Made by a program: the position numbers and the translations under genes. DNA of 64,000 nucleotides, taken from contig CAWIWV010000001.1 in NCBI GenBank assembly GCA_963839925.1, forward strand, positions 620,001-684,000, written 5' to 3'. Below, in pieces: positions 52,968-60,713 of the stretch. Position 1 is the first letter of the stretch; every line of letters begins with the position of its first letter. Source of the stretch: Bog-756 sp963839925 (lineage in GTDB: Bacteria; Actinomycetota; Acidimicrobiia; Acidimicrobiales; RAAP-2). The notes beneath the pieces are model-generated. The model was given only the letters and a program-made list of their open reading frames with translations, ran no database searches and was not told where the DNA came from.

Positions 52968-52999
52968 GAAGAGGGCGGGGCCTCGGCCCCGCCCTCTTC
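52968..52999 (+). terminator. Terminator hairpin after paralogue B
   Basis: GAAGAGGGCGGGGCC (52968-52982) and GGCCCCGCCCTCTTC (52985-52999) are perfectly complementary, a 15-base stem over a two-base gap that would open to a small loop. It is followed by GCGCG and lies just before the convergent SCO6745-family gene. Confidence 0.7.
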
Positions 53000-53022
53000 G
53001 CGCGATCTCGGTCACGTTGCTG

Positions 53023-53889
53023 TCAGCGCTCGAAGCGTCCGCCTATCGGGGTGACCTCGGGGATGTCCCCCATAGCCATGACGGCTCGTGCAAGCGGTGC
53101 GAGCGCGTCGAGCAGTCTTTGGAGCTGCTCATCGTCGAGGGTGTCGTAGGCCGAGAGGGCGCTTCGATCGGTGCGGTCCTCGACGTGGGCTCTCGTCTCC
53201 CTGCCGAGGTCGGTGAGGCTGCCGTCCGGGTCGAGCAGCCCACGATCGACGAGTCTCGTCGAGACGGTGGCCCACTCGGCGTCGTCATAGCGCCGAGACA
53301 CCCCGAAGATGTCGCGTGGAACCACACCAGCGGCGGATTGCATGACGTTGGCCTCGCGGCCGCCGATTCCGGCCGCAGTCAGTGCGGCGACGTGGCCATC
53401 ACCTCGATGTTCGCGGAGCAACGTGGCGGCATGCCACAAGGCGGCTGTCGGTTCCTCCGGCCAAGGCAACCCCCGATTGGCAGCGAAAAGGGTGCGCCCT
53501 TCCATCGGCGCGGACACTGCCGCGGTCCTTGCCAAATCGGCGGCTGTTTCGATTGCTGGGCCGAGGTTCTTTTCGCCGACCGCCCGCTCCAACGCCGCGA
53601 CCGAGCCCTGTCGCCGGGCCTCCAATGCGGCAGCAGGGGATGCGTAGGCCCAGGCATCGGGTAGGGCCCTGCTGACGTGTTCGATCGAGAAGTTGTAGAA
53701 GGTGGCGAACACGACCTCGGGTCCGACCAGGCCGAGCGGCGCTGCTCGGCCTGCGAAATAGCCCATCCAGAAGCCTTTGTACCCTGCGTCTGCGAGCGCG
53801 CCGAGTGCCTCGGGTGAGAAATAGGTGACGCAGTGGATCGGTTCCAGCCTCGACCACAGTTGGCGGGCCCGTTGCACGTCCCGGATCAT
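53023..53889 (-). CDS. SCO6745 family protein
   Basis: 288 residues. ARQLWSRLEPIHCVTYFSPEALGALADAGYKGFWMGYFAGRAAPLG-type opening (AGYKGFWMGYFAGRAAPLGL), VVFATFYNFSIEHVSRALPD, and a winged-helix-like second half (VSTRLVDRGLLDPDGSLTDL) are typical of this actinobacterial family. Members are common, about 280-290 residues, and of unknown biochemical role; the second half suggests MarR-like DNA or ligand binding. Stands alone between terminators. Confidence 0.8.
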   Translation of the reverse strand: MIRDVQRARQLWSRLEPIHCVTYFSPEALGALADAGYKGFWMGYFAGRAAPLGLVGPEVVFATFYNFSIEHVSRALPDAWAYASPAAALEARRQGSVAALERAVGEKNLGPAIETAADLARTAAVSAPMEGRTLFAANRGLPWPEEPTAALWHAATLLREHRGDGHVAALTAAGIGGREANVMQSAAGVVPRDIFGVSRRYDDAEWATVSTRLVDRGLLDPDGSLTDLGRETRAHVEDRTDRSALSAYDTLDDEQLQRLLDALAPLARAVMAMGDIPEVTPIGGRFER

Positions 53890-53959
53890 CGGTAGTCAGT
53901 CTGGCTGGCCCTAGGGACGAACGACAACTGGATCAACTGGAGCCGGACGGGTTGTCGGC

Positions 53960-54865
53960 TCAGTTATGCAGCCAGGCGATGCTGAAGGCAGATCCAGCGT
54001 TGGTCAGAGCCGAAGGCTGGGCCCTGACGACACCTTTGGTCGCCATGGTGATCTGGGTCTGGGTGAACCCGATCTTGGTGTTCGTCGCCTTCCCGGCGAA
54101 CGCCAGTTTCGAGAAGTTGACGGTGCCAAAGTCAGCCAGCGGCAGCAGTTTGCAAGGAGATCCCGTGCAAGGCGCTTCGGCAATCCACTCGGCGGAGGCG
54201 ACCTTCGGCGCACTGGATGCGGTCTTCACGACGGAGATTCCCCATAGCGCTTTTCCTCCTGAAGTCGCGCTGATCTGGAGCGTGAATTTCTTGCCGGAGC
54301 CCTTGACTATTGCGTTGAACACGTCGCCGGGCGCCACCGGCTTCGACACCACGACCGCAGCGGCCGGGTACATCTCGTACCAGGTGTAGTACTTGGGTTT
54401 CCCCTTGACGCATTGCGCAGCGGTACCGATCTGCTCGATGGTCGGATCGGTCGACTGGAGCCCGTCGATCCCGACCCAGAACGCCGCACCCTGGGTCGTC
54501 TTGTTCGGGCAGGTCACCGCCGGCTCGGTCCAACTGCCTGAGACCAGGTTGAACGCGCCACCCGAAAGCGCCCATCCCGCCCAGTTGGCCGACGACTCCG
54601 GGCCGAACCCCCCACTTGCCCTGGCTTGGAACGTGAGGTGGCGCGGTGAAACACTCGGTTGGGAGCCGACCTGGACTGCGGGAGACACTGCCTGAGAAGT
54701 CGCCAGCCCGAAACCTACGGCAAGGAGCCCGACTCCCAGGATTCTCGCACCACGTGAGCGGGTGTTGCCGCTCGACTTCAGCGAACGATCGTTGGGCCGA
54801 TTCTGTGGCGACCGCGAGCTACCTTCGGCGAACGATTGATTCTCACTGGTTCGCGGTCGTGTCAT
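53960..54865 (-). CDS. G1 family (eqolisin) glutamic peptidase, secreted
   Basis: 301 residues. A basic N-terminal region precedes a TM/signal segment (ARILGVGLLAVGFGLATSQA). The mature part has SSANWAGWALSGGAFNLVSG, SWTEPAVTCP, AAFWVGIDGLQSTDPTIEQI (with the Gln of the catalytic pair in EQIGT), YYTWYEMYPAAAVVV and VASAEWIAEAPCTG (with the Glu). These are the G1 signatures; such enzymes cleave proteins at acidic pH. ATG 54865 overlaps the anti-sigma stop by 23 bases, so it is coupled to the sigma operon. It has four Cys, of which CTGSPC is likely a disulfide. Confidence 0.85.
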   Translation of the reverse strand: MTRPRTSENQSFAEGSSRSPQNRPNDRSLKSSGNTRSRGARILGVGLLAVGFGLATSQAVSPAVQVGSQPSVSPRHLTFQARASGGFGPESSANWAGWALSGGAFNLVSGSWTEPAVTCPNKTTQGAAFWVGIDGLQSTDPTIEQIGTAAQCVKGKPKYYTWYEMYPAAAVVVSKPVAPGDVFNAIVKGSGKKFTLQISATSGGKALWGISVVKTASSAPKVASAEWIAEAPCTGSPCKLLPLADFGTVNFSKLAFAGKATNTKIGFTQTQITMATKGVVRAQPSALTNAGSAFSIAWLHN

Positions 54866-55844
54866 CCTCGTTCGTGCCGGACGGTCCGCTGGACGTGGAG
54901 TTCTGCGTCCCAGCGCCGTTGACCTCCTGCTCGACGGTACCACTGACCTGGTTTCCTCCAGCGGTCGGGGCTACCTCTCCACTGCCTGTCGGAGGTGCCT
55001 GATTCACAACCGACGGAGGGGCCCCCTTTGTTACGGGAGGTGTTGTGCTGCCCGTTGTGGTCGGGGTGGTTGTGCCCGTCGTGGTCGGTGTGGTCGTCCC
55101 GCCCTGATTGACGGGAATCGTCTCGCCGCCCGTGGAGCCACTGCCAGTGCCGTCGCCGGAACCGTTTGATTGGTTGCCGCCCATGTAGGTGGCCCCATCA
55201 CCCGTTCCGGATCCGCTCGTTCCTTGATCTCCCGTCCCGCCTGACACGGGCAGGCTGTGCCCTGTCGCCGCCGCCACCGCGGCCTGCGCCGCCTGGCTGT
55301 TCAGAGCCGGATTGGCGGTGTTCGGAGCAGCTTGCGCGCGGGCCACCGGAGCTGGCTGCGGGGCTGGAGGAGCTTGGGCCATGTTCGGTCGGCGGGCTCG
55401 GGGCCACGGTCGTCGAGTTGGCGGTCGGCACGTTGTTCGACGGCGGCGTCGGGCCGACCCCCCGAGCTGGCTCGGCACCGACGGCGAAATATTGATGTCG
55501 ACCTGGTGCAGTGCCTTGTCCACAATGTTGGCGGCCGGCGAGGGCAGGACCGATGCTGCTGCCAACACGGTGGTGGTGGTGGCGAGGAGGCTCGCCGCGG
55601 ACACGGCAACGACGGCTATCCGGGCAGGACGGACTCGGCGCTTTGGCTTGGACCAGTTCGCCGCGGTCGACGCGAAGATCGCACGAGCCTGAGCCTCTCC
55701 GCTCAGCTCTTCGGGCATGGCCGGACCGGAGGCGGCGGCGAGCAGGTCTGCGAGCGGTCCTTCGACCTGGTTCGGGAACTCGAGGACGGTGGTGTCCGTC
55801 CCGGCGTCCTCGTAGAAGAGGTGGCTGATGCTGGTGTCAGCCAT
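54843..55844 (-). CDS. Membrane-anchored anti-sigma-like protein
   Basis: 333 residues from ATG 55844, overlapping the sigma gene by eight bases. The cytoplasmic part (about 80 residues, MADTSISHLFYEDAG) lacks the zinc HCC motif. One TM helix follows (IAVVAVSAASLLATTTTVLA), then a long extracellular Ala/Gly/Thr/Pro-rich stretch (GGTTTPTTTGTTTPTTTGST). Around 55380-55463 the reading becomes Arg-rich (ARRRRRTTCRPPTRRPW); another frame there reads VGPTPPSNNVPTANSTTVAP, more like the rest, so two compensating indels are suspected. Its place after an ECF gene suggests that it restrains the sigma factor. Confidence 0.65.
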   Translation of the reverse strand: MADTSISHLFYEDAGTDTTVLEFPNQVEGPLADLLAAASGPAMPEELSGEAQARAIFASTAANWSKPKRRVRPARIAVVAVSAASLLATTTTVLAAASVLPSPAANIVDKALHQVDINISPSVPSQLGGSARRRRRTTCRPPTRRPWPRARRPNMAQAPPAPQPAPVARAQAAPNTANPALNSQAAQAAVAAATGHSLPVSGGTGDQGTSGSGTGDGATYMGGNQSNGSGDGTGSGSTGGETIPVNQGGTTTPTTTGTTTPTTTGSTTPPVTKGAPPSVVNQAPPTGSGEVAPTAGGNQVSGTVEQEVNGAGTQNSTSSGPSGTNEDDTTANQ

Positions 55845-56508
55845 GGGCCCGAACCCCCGGAAGGAGTTGCAGATCGACCGGAGCTGCATGGGTCACTGTG
55901 GCCGTGGACAAGCCCTCTCCGGTGACCGAAGTAACGGCACCCTCGCTCAGCATGACCTCGAGTCGGCGGAGACCACGGTGGCAGAGGACTCGCACCGATC
56001 CGGGTGACCGCTTCATGACTTTCGCCACTGCGGCCACATTGAGTCCCGCCACGACACGCAGCATGACTGCCTCGGACTGATCCGGTGGGAGCTGTGAGAT
56101 GAGGGAGAGAGCGCTGCGGGTCGCAGAGTTCTCGTCGGCATCGGCTTCCACGTTGCTGGTCGAAGGAGCCAGATCCAGCTGTGCGTGCTCCGCGTACTCG
56201 TATCGCTTGGACGATCCCCGATACCAGTCGATCACCCGGTTGCGTGCAGCGGTGAACAACCAGGCCCGGAACCCTGCCTCGTCGCCTTCGAAGTCGGGGA
56301 GGGCTCGCAGCACCCTCAACCAGGTGTCGGCGGCCAGGTCCTCGGCGGCCGGTCCTGCTTTGATCATCAAGTAACGGAGAAGACCGGGCTGGAACTGCTT
56401 CCAGATCCTCGCAAATGCGTCTTGATCGCCACGTTTGGCGGCACGCAGGTCCTTTTGGAAGGTACTTGCCGCCTTTTTCGTGCCGCTCTCCGACTCAACA
56501 GGAACCAT
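55837..56508 (-). CDS. ECF-type RNA polymerase sigma factor
   Basis: 223 residues. Region 2: DQDAFARIWKQFQPGLLRYL, AEDLAADTWLRVLRALPDFE and FRAWLFTAARNRVIDWYRGS. Region 4: LISQLPPDQSEAVMLRVVAG, LNVAAVAKVMKRSPGSVRVL, CHRGLRRLEVML. The tail after region 4 is about 40 residues longer than minimal ECFs. ATG 56508 follows AAGGGGG. The message likely continues into the anti-sigma and G1 peptidase genes. It would direct transcription of an envelope or stress regulon. Confidence 0.9.
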   Translation of the reverse strand: MVPVESESGTKKAASTFQKDLRAAKRGDQDAFARIWKQFQPGLLRYLMIKAGPAAEDLAADTWLRVLRALPDFEGDEAGFRAWLFTAARNRVIDWYRGSSKRYEYAEHAQLDLAPSTSNVEADADENSATRSALSLISQLPPDQSEAVMLRVVAGLNVAAVAKVMKRSPGSVRVLCHRGLRRLEVMLSEGAVTSVTGEGLSTATVTHAAPVDLQLLPGVRAHG

Positions 56509-56605
56509 GCCATCCCCCTTAACTGATGTCTTACACCCGGTTCCCTGTCTCGTCCAGTCATTTTCGCGCTGAGAATTACGTGGTCAGCGCCCTAATTCGG
56601 CAGGT

Positions 56606-56631
56606 GTAACGGAATTGCAGCCTGGTCCGTT
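56606..56631 (+). promoter_or_regulatory. Orphan ECF-type promoter motif
   Basis: GTAAC at 56606-56610, 18 bases, GTT at 56629-56631, followed by CTC as at paralogue A. It points rightward, although the nearest genes on both sides read leftward. Any transcript would be a short RNA or antisense to the SDR gene. GGGG...CCCCTTTT at about 56646-56668 might end it. Confidence 0.3.
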
Positions 56632-56691
56632 CTCTAGGGCAGGCGGGGTGTCGGCGGAATCCCCTTTTCGTAACATTTCATGCCGAGCTGC

Positions 56692-56732
56692 ACTATTCGG
56701 GCGTGACGTAGAACTATTCGGGCGTGACGTAG
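56692..56732. repeat. Direct duplication of the SDR 3' end
   Basis: ACTATTCGGGCGTGACGTAG occurs at 56692-56711 and again at 56713-56732. The second copy contains the last codons and stop of the SDR gene (minus strand); the first repeats them just beyond the stop. Confidence 0.9.
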
Positions 56733-57490
56733 GCGGAAGTGATGCCACCGTCCACGACGAGTGCGGATCCGGTCACGAACGACGAATCGTCGGAGGCGAG
56801 GAACAAAGCGGCCTTGGCGATCTCCTCTGGACGGCCGAAGCGCCCCATCGGGATATGGACGAGCCGTCGTTGGCGGCGAACCGGGTCGGCAAGCAGCTCC
56901 TCGAGCAGAGGAGTCTCGATCGGCCCCGGGCAGATCGAGTTGGCCCTGATTCCACTGCGCGCGTATTCGACAGCTACTTCGCGGGTCATCGAGAGGACGG
57001 CGCCCTTCGACGCGGTGTACCCGAGCTGGGCTGTCGCCGCTCCCATGAGGGCGACGAACGAAGCAACGTTGACGATCGACCCTCCCCCCGAAGCCATCAT
57101 GGCGGGAACTGCAGCACGACACCCCAGCCAAACGCCCTTCAGGTTCACGTCCATCACCCGCTGCCATGTCGCAGGGGGCGTGTCGAGCAGCCCGCCGTCG
57201 TCGTCGGGGAAGATCCCGGCATTGTTGAACATCACGTCCAGCCGTCCGTAGGTGTCGACGGCAGTCCGGACCATGTCTCCGACCTGGCGCTCGTCGGTCA
57301 CGTCGACCACCGATGCGGTTGCCGTCCCACCGTTTGCGGTGATCTCCGCCACGGCTGACTCCGCGTGATCGCCGAGCACATCGGCGACGACCACCTGTGC
57401 TCCGACCGAGGCGAAGAGACTTGCCGCCGCCCGACCGATGCCACTTCCGGCACCGGTGATCACCGCGACCTTTCCGTCGAGTCGAGACAT
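56714..57490 (-). CDS. SDR family oxidoreductase (glucose/3-oxoacyl-ACP dehydrogenase type)
   Basis: 258 residues. KVAVITGAGSGIGRAAASLF, VVVADVLGDHAESAVAEI, LDVMFNNAGIF, NVASFVALMGAATAQLGYTA with YTASKGAV, and ANSICPGPIETPLL; the end SSFVTGSALVVDGGITSAYV is the classical SDR C-terminus. NAD is preferred judging by Asp at the end of strand two. ATG 57490 follows GGAAGCG. Substrate unknown. It does not carry the mycofactocin-SDR insert. Confidence 0.87.
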   Translation of the reverse strand: MSRLDGKVAVITGAGSGIGRAAASLFASVGAQVVVADVLGDHAESAVAEITANGGTATASVVDVTDERQVGDMVRTAVDTYGRLDVMFNNAGIFPDDDGGLLDTPPATWQRVMDVNLKGVWLGCRAAVPAMMASGGGSIVNVASFVALMGAATAQLGYTASKGAVLSMTREVAVEYARSGIRANSICPGPIETPLLEELLADPVRRQRRLVHIPMGRFGRPEEIAKAALFLASDDSSFVTGSALVVDGGITSAYVTPE

Positions 57491-57605
57491 CGCTTCCTCT
57501 CTCGAGCCGCACGCGACTCTCAACAAGTGGTTGAGGCTTCGAGGTTACTTCGGCGGTCGGGTTCGCCTCCGCTGGCCGATTCGACCCGGTGGGATACTGT
57601 CCGCC

Positions 57606-58361
57606 ATGTCACCGACCCGGCCTCGCCCCCTGGTCGGAGTCTCCATGTACCGCCAGACCACCTCGTGGTGGTCGTGGGATCGTGACGCCGCGTTGGTACC
57701 GGGCGTCTACCTCGACGTCCTGGAGTCGGCGGGAGGGCAAGCGGTGCTCATCCCCCCCGGCGGTGATGGCCCGGCCGATGGGCACTCGCCCGACGCAGTC
57801 GACGGGCTGGTCGAGGCGCTGGATGGACTACTCCTGATCGGAGGTGGTGACATCGACGCCCGGCGATACGGCCAGGCCGCCGACGAGCGGAACGGTGGCG
57901 TCTGCGATCGACGAGACGAGATCGAGCTCGCCTTGCTGGACGCGGCACTCCGACAGGAACTTCCGGTCCTTGCCGTCTGTCGGGGCATGCAACTCCTCAA
58001 CGTCCACCTCGGAGGGGATCTGATCCAGCACCTGCCGGATGAGATCGGATCGAAGCGGCATCAGCCACGCCCGGGATCCTTCGGGACGATCGACGTGTCG
58101 ACCCGGGACGGCAGCGTCGTGCGAGGGCTGTTGGGCGAGCGCACCGAGGTGCTGTGCAGTCATCACCAGGCGGTCGGCGCACTGGGTCGAGAGTTGGTGG
58201 TGACCGCGACCAGTGACGACGGCGTGATCGAAGCGGTCGAACTGCCCGGTCACCCGTTCGCCGTCGGAGTCCAGTGGCACCCCGAGGAGTCCGGCGACAC
58301 GAGGTTGTTCGAAGCGTTGGTCGAAGCGGCGCGGACCCAGCCCAGCGGACAGCGATCGTGA
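57606..58361 (+). CDS. Gamma-glutamyl-gamma-aminobutyrate hydrolase family protein (peptidase C26)
   Basis: 251 residues. LVGVSMYRQTTSWWSWDRDA, LLLIGGGDIDARRYG, ELPVLAVCRGMQLLNVHLGG with the nucleophile Cys, HQAV and FAVGVQWHPEESGD with the His-Glu pair: all parts of the class I glutamine-amidotransferase-like PuuD fold are present. It hydrolyses a gamma-glutamyl amide, perhaps in polyamine breakdown. ATG 57606 is preceded by a weak ribosome site. Its stop overlaps the SDR start as GTGA. Confidence 0.88.
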   Translation: MSPTRPRPLVGVSMYRQTTSWWSWDRDAALVPGVYLDVLESAGGQAVLIPPGGDGPADGHSPDAVDGLVEALDGLLLIGGGDIDARRYGQAADERNGGVCDRRDEIELALLDAALRQELPVLAVCRGMQLLNVHLGGDLIQHLPDEIGSKRHQPRPGSFGTIDVSTRDGSVVRGLLGERTEVLCSHHQAVGALGRELVVTATSDDGVIEAVELPGHPFAVGVQWHPEESGDTRLFEALVEAARTQPSGQRS

Positions 58362-59125
58362 GCGGGCTCGCCCGTTCGCACTCCGGCCAGGTTGCCGTGG
58401 TCACCGGTGCCAGCAGAGGACTCGGTGCCGGCCTTGCAGCTGCGTTCGCCACAGAGGGTCTGAGGCTCGGTCTCTGCGCGCGCACCGTCCCGCAATCCCC
58501 GGACCAGTCGGAGTCGCTCTGCATGTCGGTGGACGTCTCTGACGCAGCGATGGTCGACGCTTTCTGCACAGCGGTGGTCGAGCGATTCGGACAGATCGAC
58601 CTCTGGATCAACAATGCCGGGGTCCTCGAGCCGATCGGCAGGGTCGTCGACGACGACCCTGAATCTCTTCGCGCCCACGTCGAGACCAACGTCCTCGGGG
58701 CGATGTACGGATCCGCCACGTTCGCCCGCCACGTCGGCCAACGACCGGGGACCGGAGTGCTGGTCAACATCACCTCGGGCGCGGCGACCACCCCGTATGA
58801 GGGTTGGGCTCCCTACTGCGCGTCCAAGGCCGCGGTGGACATGTTCACCGAAGTCATCGCCAGGGAGGAACGCGGTCACGGTCTCGCTGCGTACGCGTTG
58901 GCGCCGGGTCACGTGGACACCGACATGCAGGCCCTCATCCGAGCGACACCTCCTGACGTGCTCCCGTCGGTCGGTCGATTTCAACGCGTCCACGACGAGC
59001 GCCGCTTCAACCCACCCGCCCACGTGGCCCGCTACATCCTGGATCATCTCCTCGCCGGGCCACCCGGAGGTCCAGTGCGGGACCCGGTCGGGCCGATCCG
59101 GTTGCGGGTGCCGGACGGCTTCTGA
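58358..59125 (+). CDS. SDR family oxidoreductase
   Basis: 255 residues from GTG 58358, coupled to the PuuD-type gene. GQVAVVTGASRGLGAGLAAA, IDLWINNAGVLEPIGRVV, LVNITSGAATTPYEGWAPYC with YCASKAAVDMFTEV, and AYALAPGHVDTDMQALIRAT. The end, PVRDPVGPIRLRVPDGF, lacks the common SDR tail. A dehydrogenase of unknown substrate, possibly in the same degradation route as its neighbours. Confidence 0.85.
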   Translation: MSGLARSHSGQVAVVTGASRGLGAGLAAAFATEGLRLGLCARTVPQSPDQSESLCMSVDVSDAAMVDAFCTAVVERFGQIDLWINNAGVLEPIGRVVDDDPESLRAHVETNVLGAMYGSATFARHVGQRPGTGVLVNITSGAATTPYEGWAPYCASKAAVDMFTEVIAREERGHGLAAYALAPGHVDTDMQALIRATPPDVLPSVGRFQRVHDERRFNPPAHVARYILDHLLAGPPGGPVRDPVGPIRLRVPDGF

Positions 59126-59180
59126 ACCGGACGTGGCACGCGCTCGCTGGGGAGGTCGCAGGGGCGGGTAACGTCGTTCC

Positions 59181-59300
59181 ATGTCTGATCGCTCCCGAAA
59201 GATCGCGAAACCGGCAGCTGCCTTCGGGCTGCTGGCCACCATGGCGAGCATCTGGTGGTTCGCACTACGGCCTCGGCGCAGGAACAAGCCCGACCGGTAG
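59181..59300 (+). CDS. Small single-TM protein (39 residues)
   Basis: MSDRSRKIAKPAAAFGLLAT, then MASIWWFALRPRRRNKPDR. The middle is one hydrophobic helix flanked by basic ends, the pattern of a small bitopic membrane protein. The ribosome site is poor (GGGGCGGG 13 bases upstream). It lies in the 189-base gap between the SDR and the acyl-CoA ligase, and its stop lies 14 bases before the ligase ATG. No family recognised. Confidence 0.4.
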   Translation: MSDRSRKIAKPAAAFGLLATMASIWWFALRPRRRNKPDR

Positions 59301-59314
59301 TTCGGCTGGCGGGC

Positions 59315-60713
59315 ATGTCTTCGTTGCCCGGAGGGGCCACGGTCGAGGTCCTGAGCGCCGGCGTCGCGGAGGCGGCCCAGCGCCGCGCCGCCGGGGCGCT
59401 GCAAGCGTCAGGTCTCGGCCCAGGCGATCGGGTGGCGTTCTGCCTGCCTTCGTCGGCACCTCTCCTGTGCGCCGTCCTCGGTGCGTTGCGAGTCGGGATC
59501 GTGCCGGTGCTGTTGAACGCGACCTTGACCGATCGGGAACAACGCGAGCTGATCGACGACGCTCGTCCGGGCCTGGTCATCACCAGCCCCGGCCAGCTGC
59601 ACTCGCTGGCAGCTGGACCACCCACCGAGCTCGCGCCCTATCCACTCGGTCGGCCCATGCACTACACCTCGGGCACGACCGGCCGTTCGAAGGGAGTCTG
59701 GTCGGGCCTGTGGGACGAATCCACGGCCGAGGCGGCGTTTCGCGACGAGGCCGATCTCTGGTCGTTCGATCCCGACGACGTCCATCTGGTCTGTTCGCCG
59801 ATGTACCACTCGGTGTCGATCCGGTTCGCCGCGGGGACGCTTCTGTGCGGGGGAACCTGCCTGGTGCTCAGCCGGTTCCACGCCGGGGCGGCGCTGTCTG
59901 CGCTCCGCGGCGAGCACGGATCGGTGCCGACCACGACCTTCATGGCGCCGGCGGTGCTCGCCCGGCTGCTCGACGAACTCGACGCCCAGGGCGGAGGTGC
60001 CGAGCGTTTCGACTCGCTTCGCCTGCTGGTGCACGCCGGGTCTCCCTGCCCGCCGGCACTCAAACGCCGGGCGATGTCGCGAGTGGGTGAAGGTGTGCTC
60101 TGGGAGTTCTACGGCTCGACCGAAGGGCAGTTCACGGTGTGCTCGCCGACAGAATGGGTGGCACATCCCGGTTCGGTCGGACGGGCGCGGAGCGGGAGGA
60201 CACTCTCGGTCGACCCGGATGGGACCATCTGGTGCAAGGCTCCCGTTTTTGCCAGGTTCAGCTACTGGGGAGACGAGGCCAAGACCGCAGCTGCCTGGCG
60301 AGACGGGTCCTTCACCGTGGGCGACCTGGGACGACTCGATGCCGACGGCTATCTCTTTCTCGACGGCCGCCGTGACGACCTCATCATCAGCGGAGGGGTG
60401 AACGTCTACCCGGCCGAGGTGGAGGCGATGCTCGGAGACGTCGAGGGCGTGGGTGACCTCGCAGTGTTCGGCCTTCCCGACGAGCGGTGGGGCCAGCGGG
60501 TCTGCGCCGCAGTGGTACCCGCAGGTGGGGCGACAGCGGCCGTGGTCGAGGCTCGTCCGCTCCCGTGCCTCGGAGCAGCTCGCGCCGTACAAGCAGCCGA
60601 AGCAGTACGTGCTGCTCGAGTCGCTCCCTCGGACGGCGACCGGAAAGATCCAACGGAACCTGATCCCCGGCGTCATCGAGGAGCGAGCCGTCGAGGAGAT
60701 ACTGGAGCAATGA
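59315..60713 (+). pseudogene. Acyl-CoA synthetase (AMP-binding), interrupted by one frameshift near its 3' end
   Basis: About 466 residues if repaired. RPMHYTSGTTGRSKGVWSGL is the ATP loop; HLVCSPMYHSVSIRFAAGTL, LWEFYGSTEGQFTVCSPTEW and YLFLDGRRDDLIISGGVNVYPAEVE-type motifs (DDLIISGGVNVYPAEVEAML) follow. After VVEA (about 60550) the homologous reading goes on in another frame: LVRSRASEQLAPYKQPKQYV and LPRTATGKIQRNLIPGVIEE, which holds the catalytic Lys, to the stop at 60713. Loss of two bases in GAGGCTCGTCC (or one gain) explains it. The stop overlaps the ALDH ATG at 60710. Confidence 0.78.
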
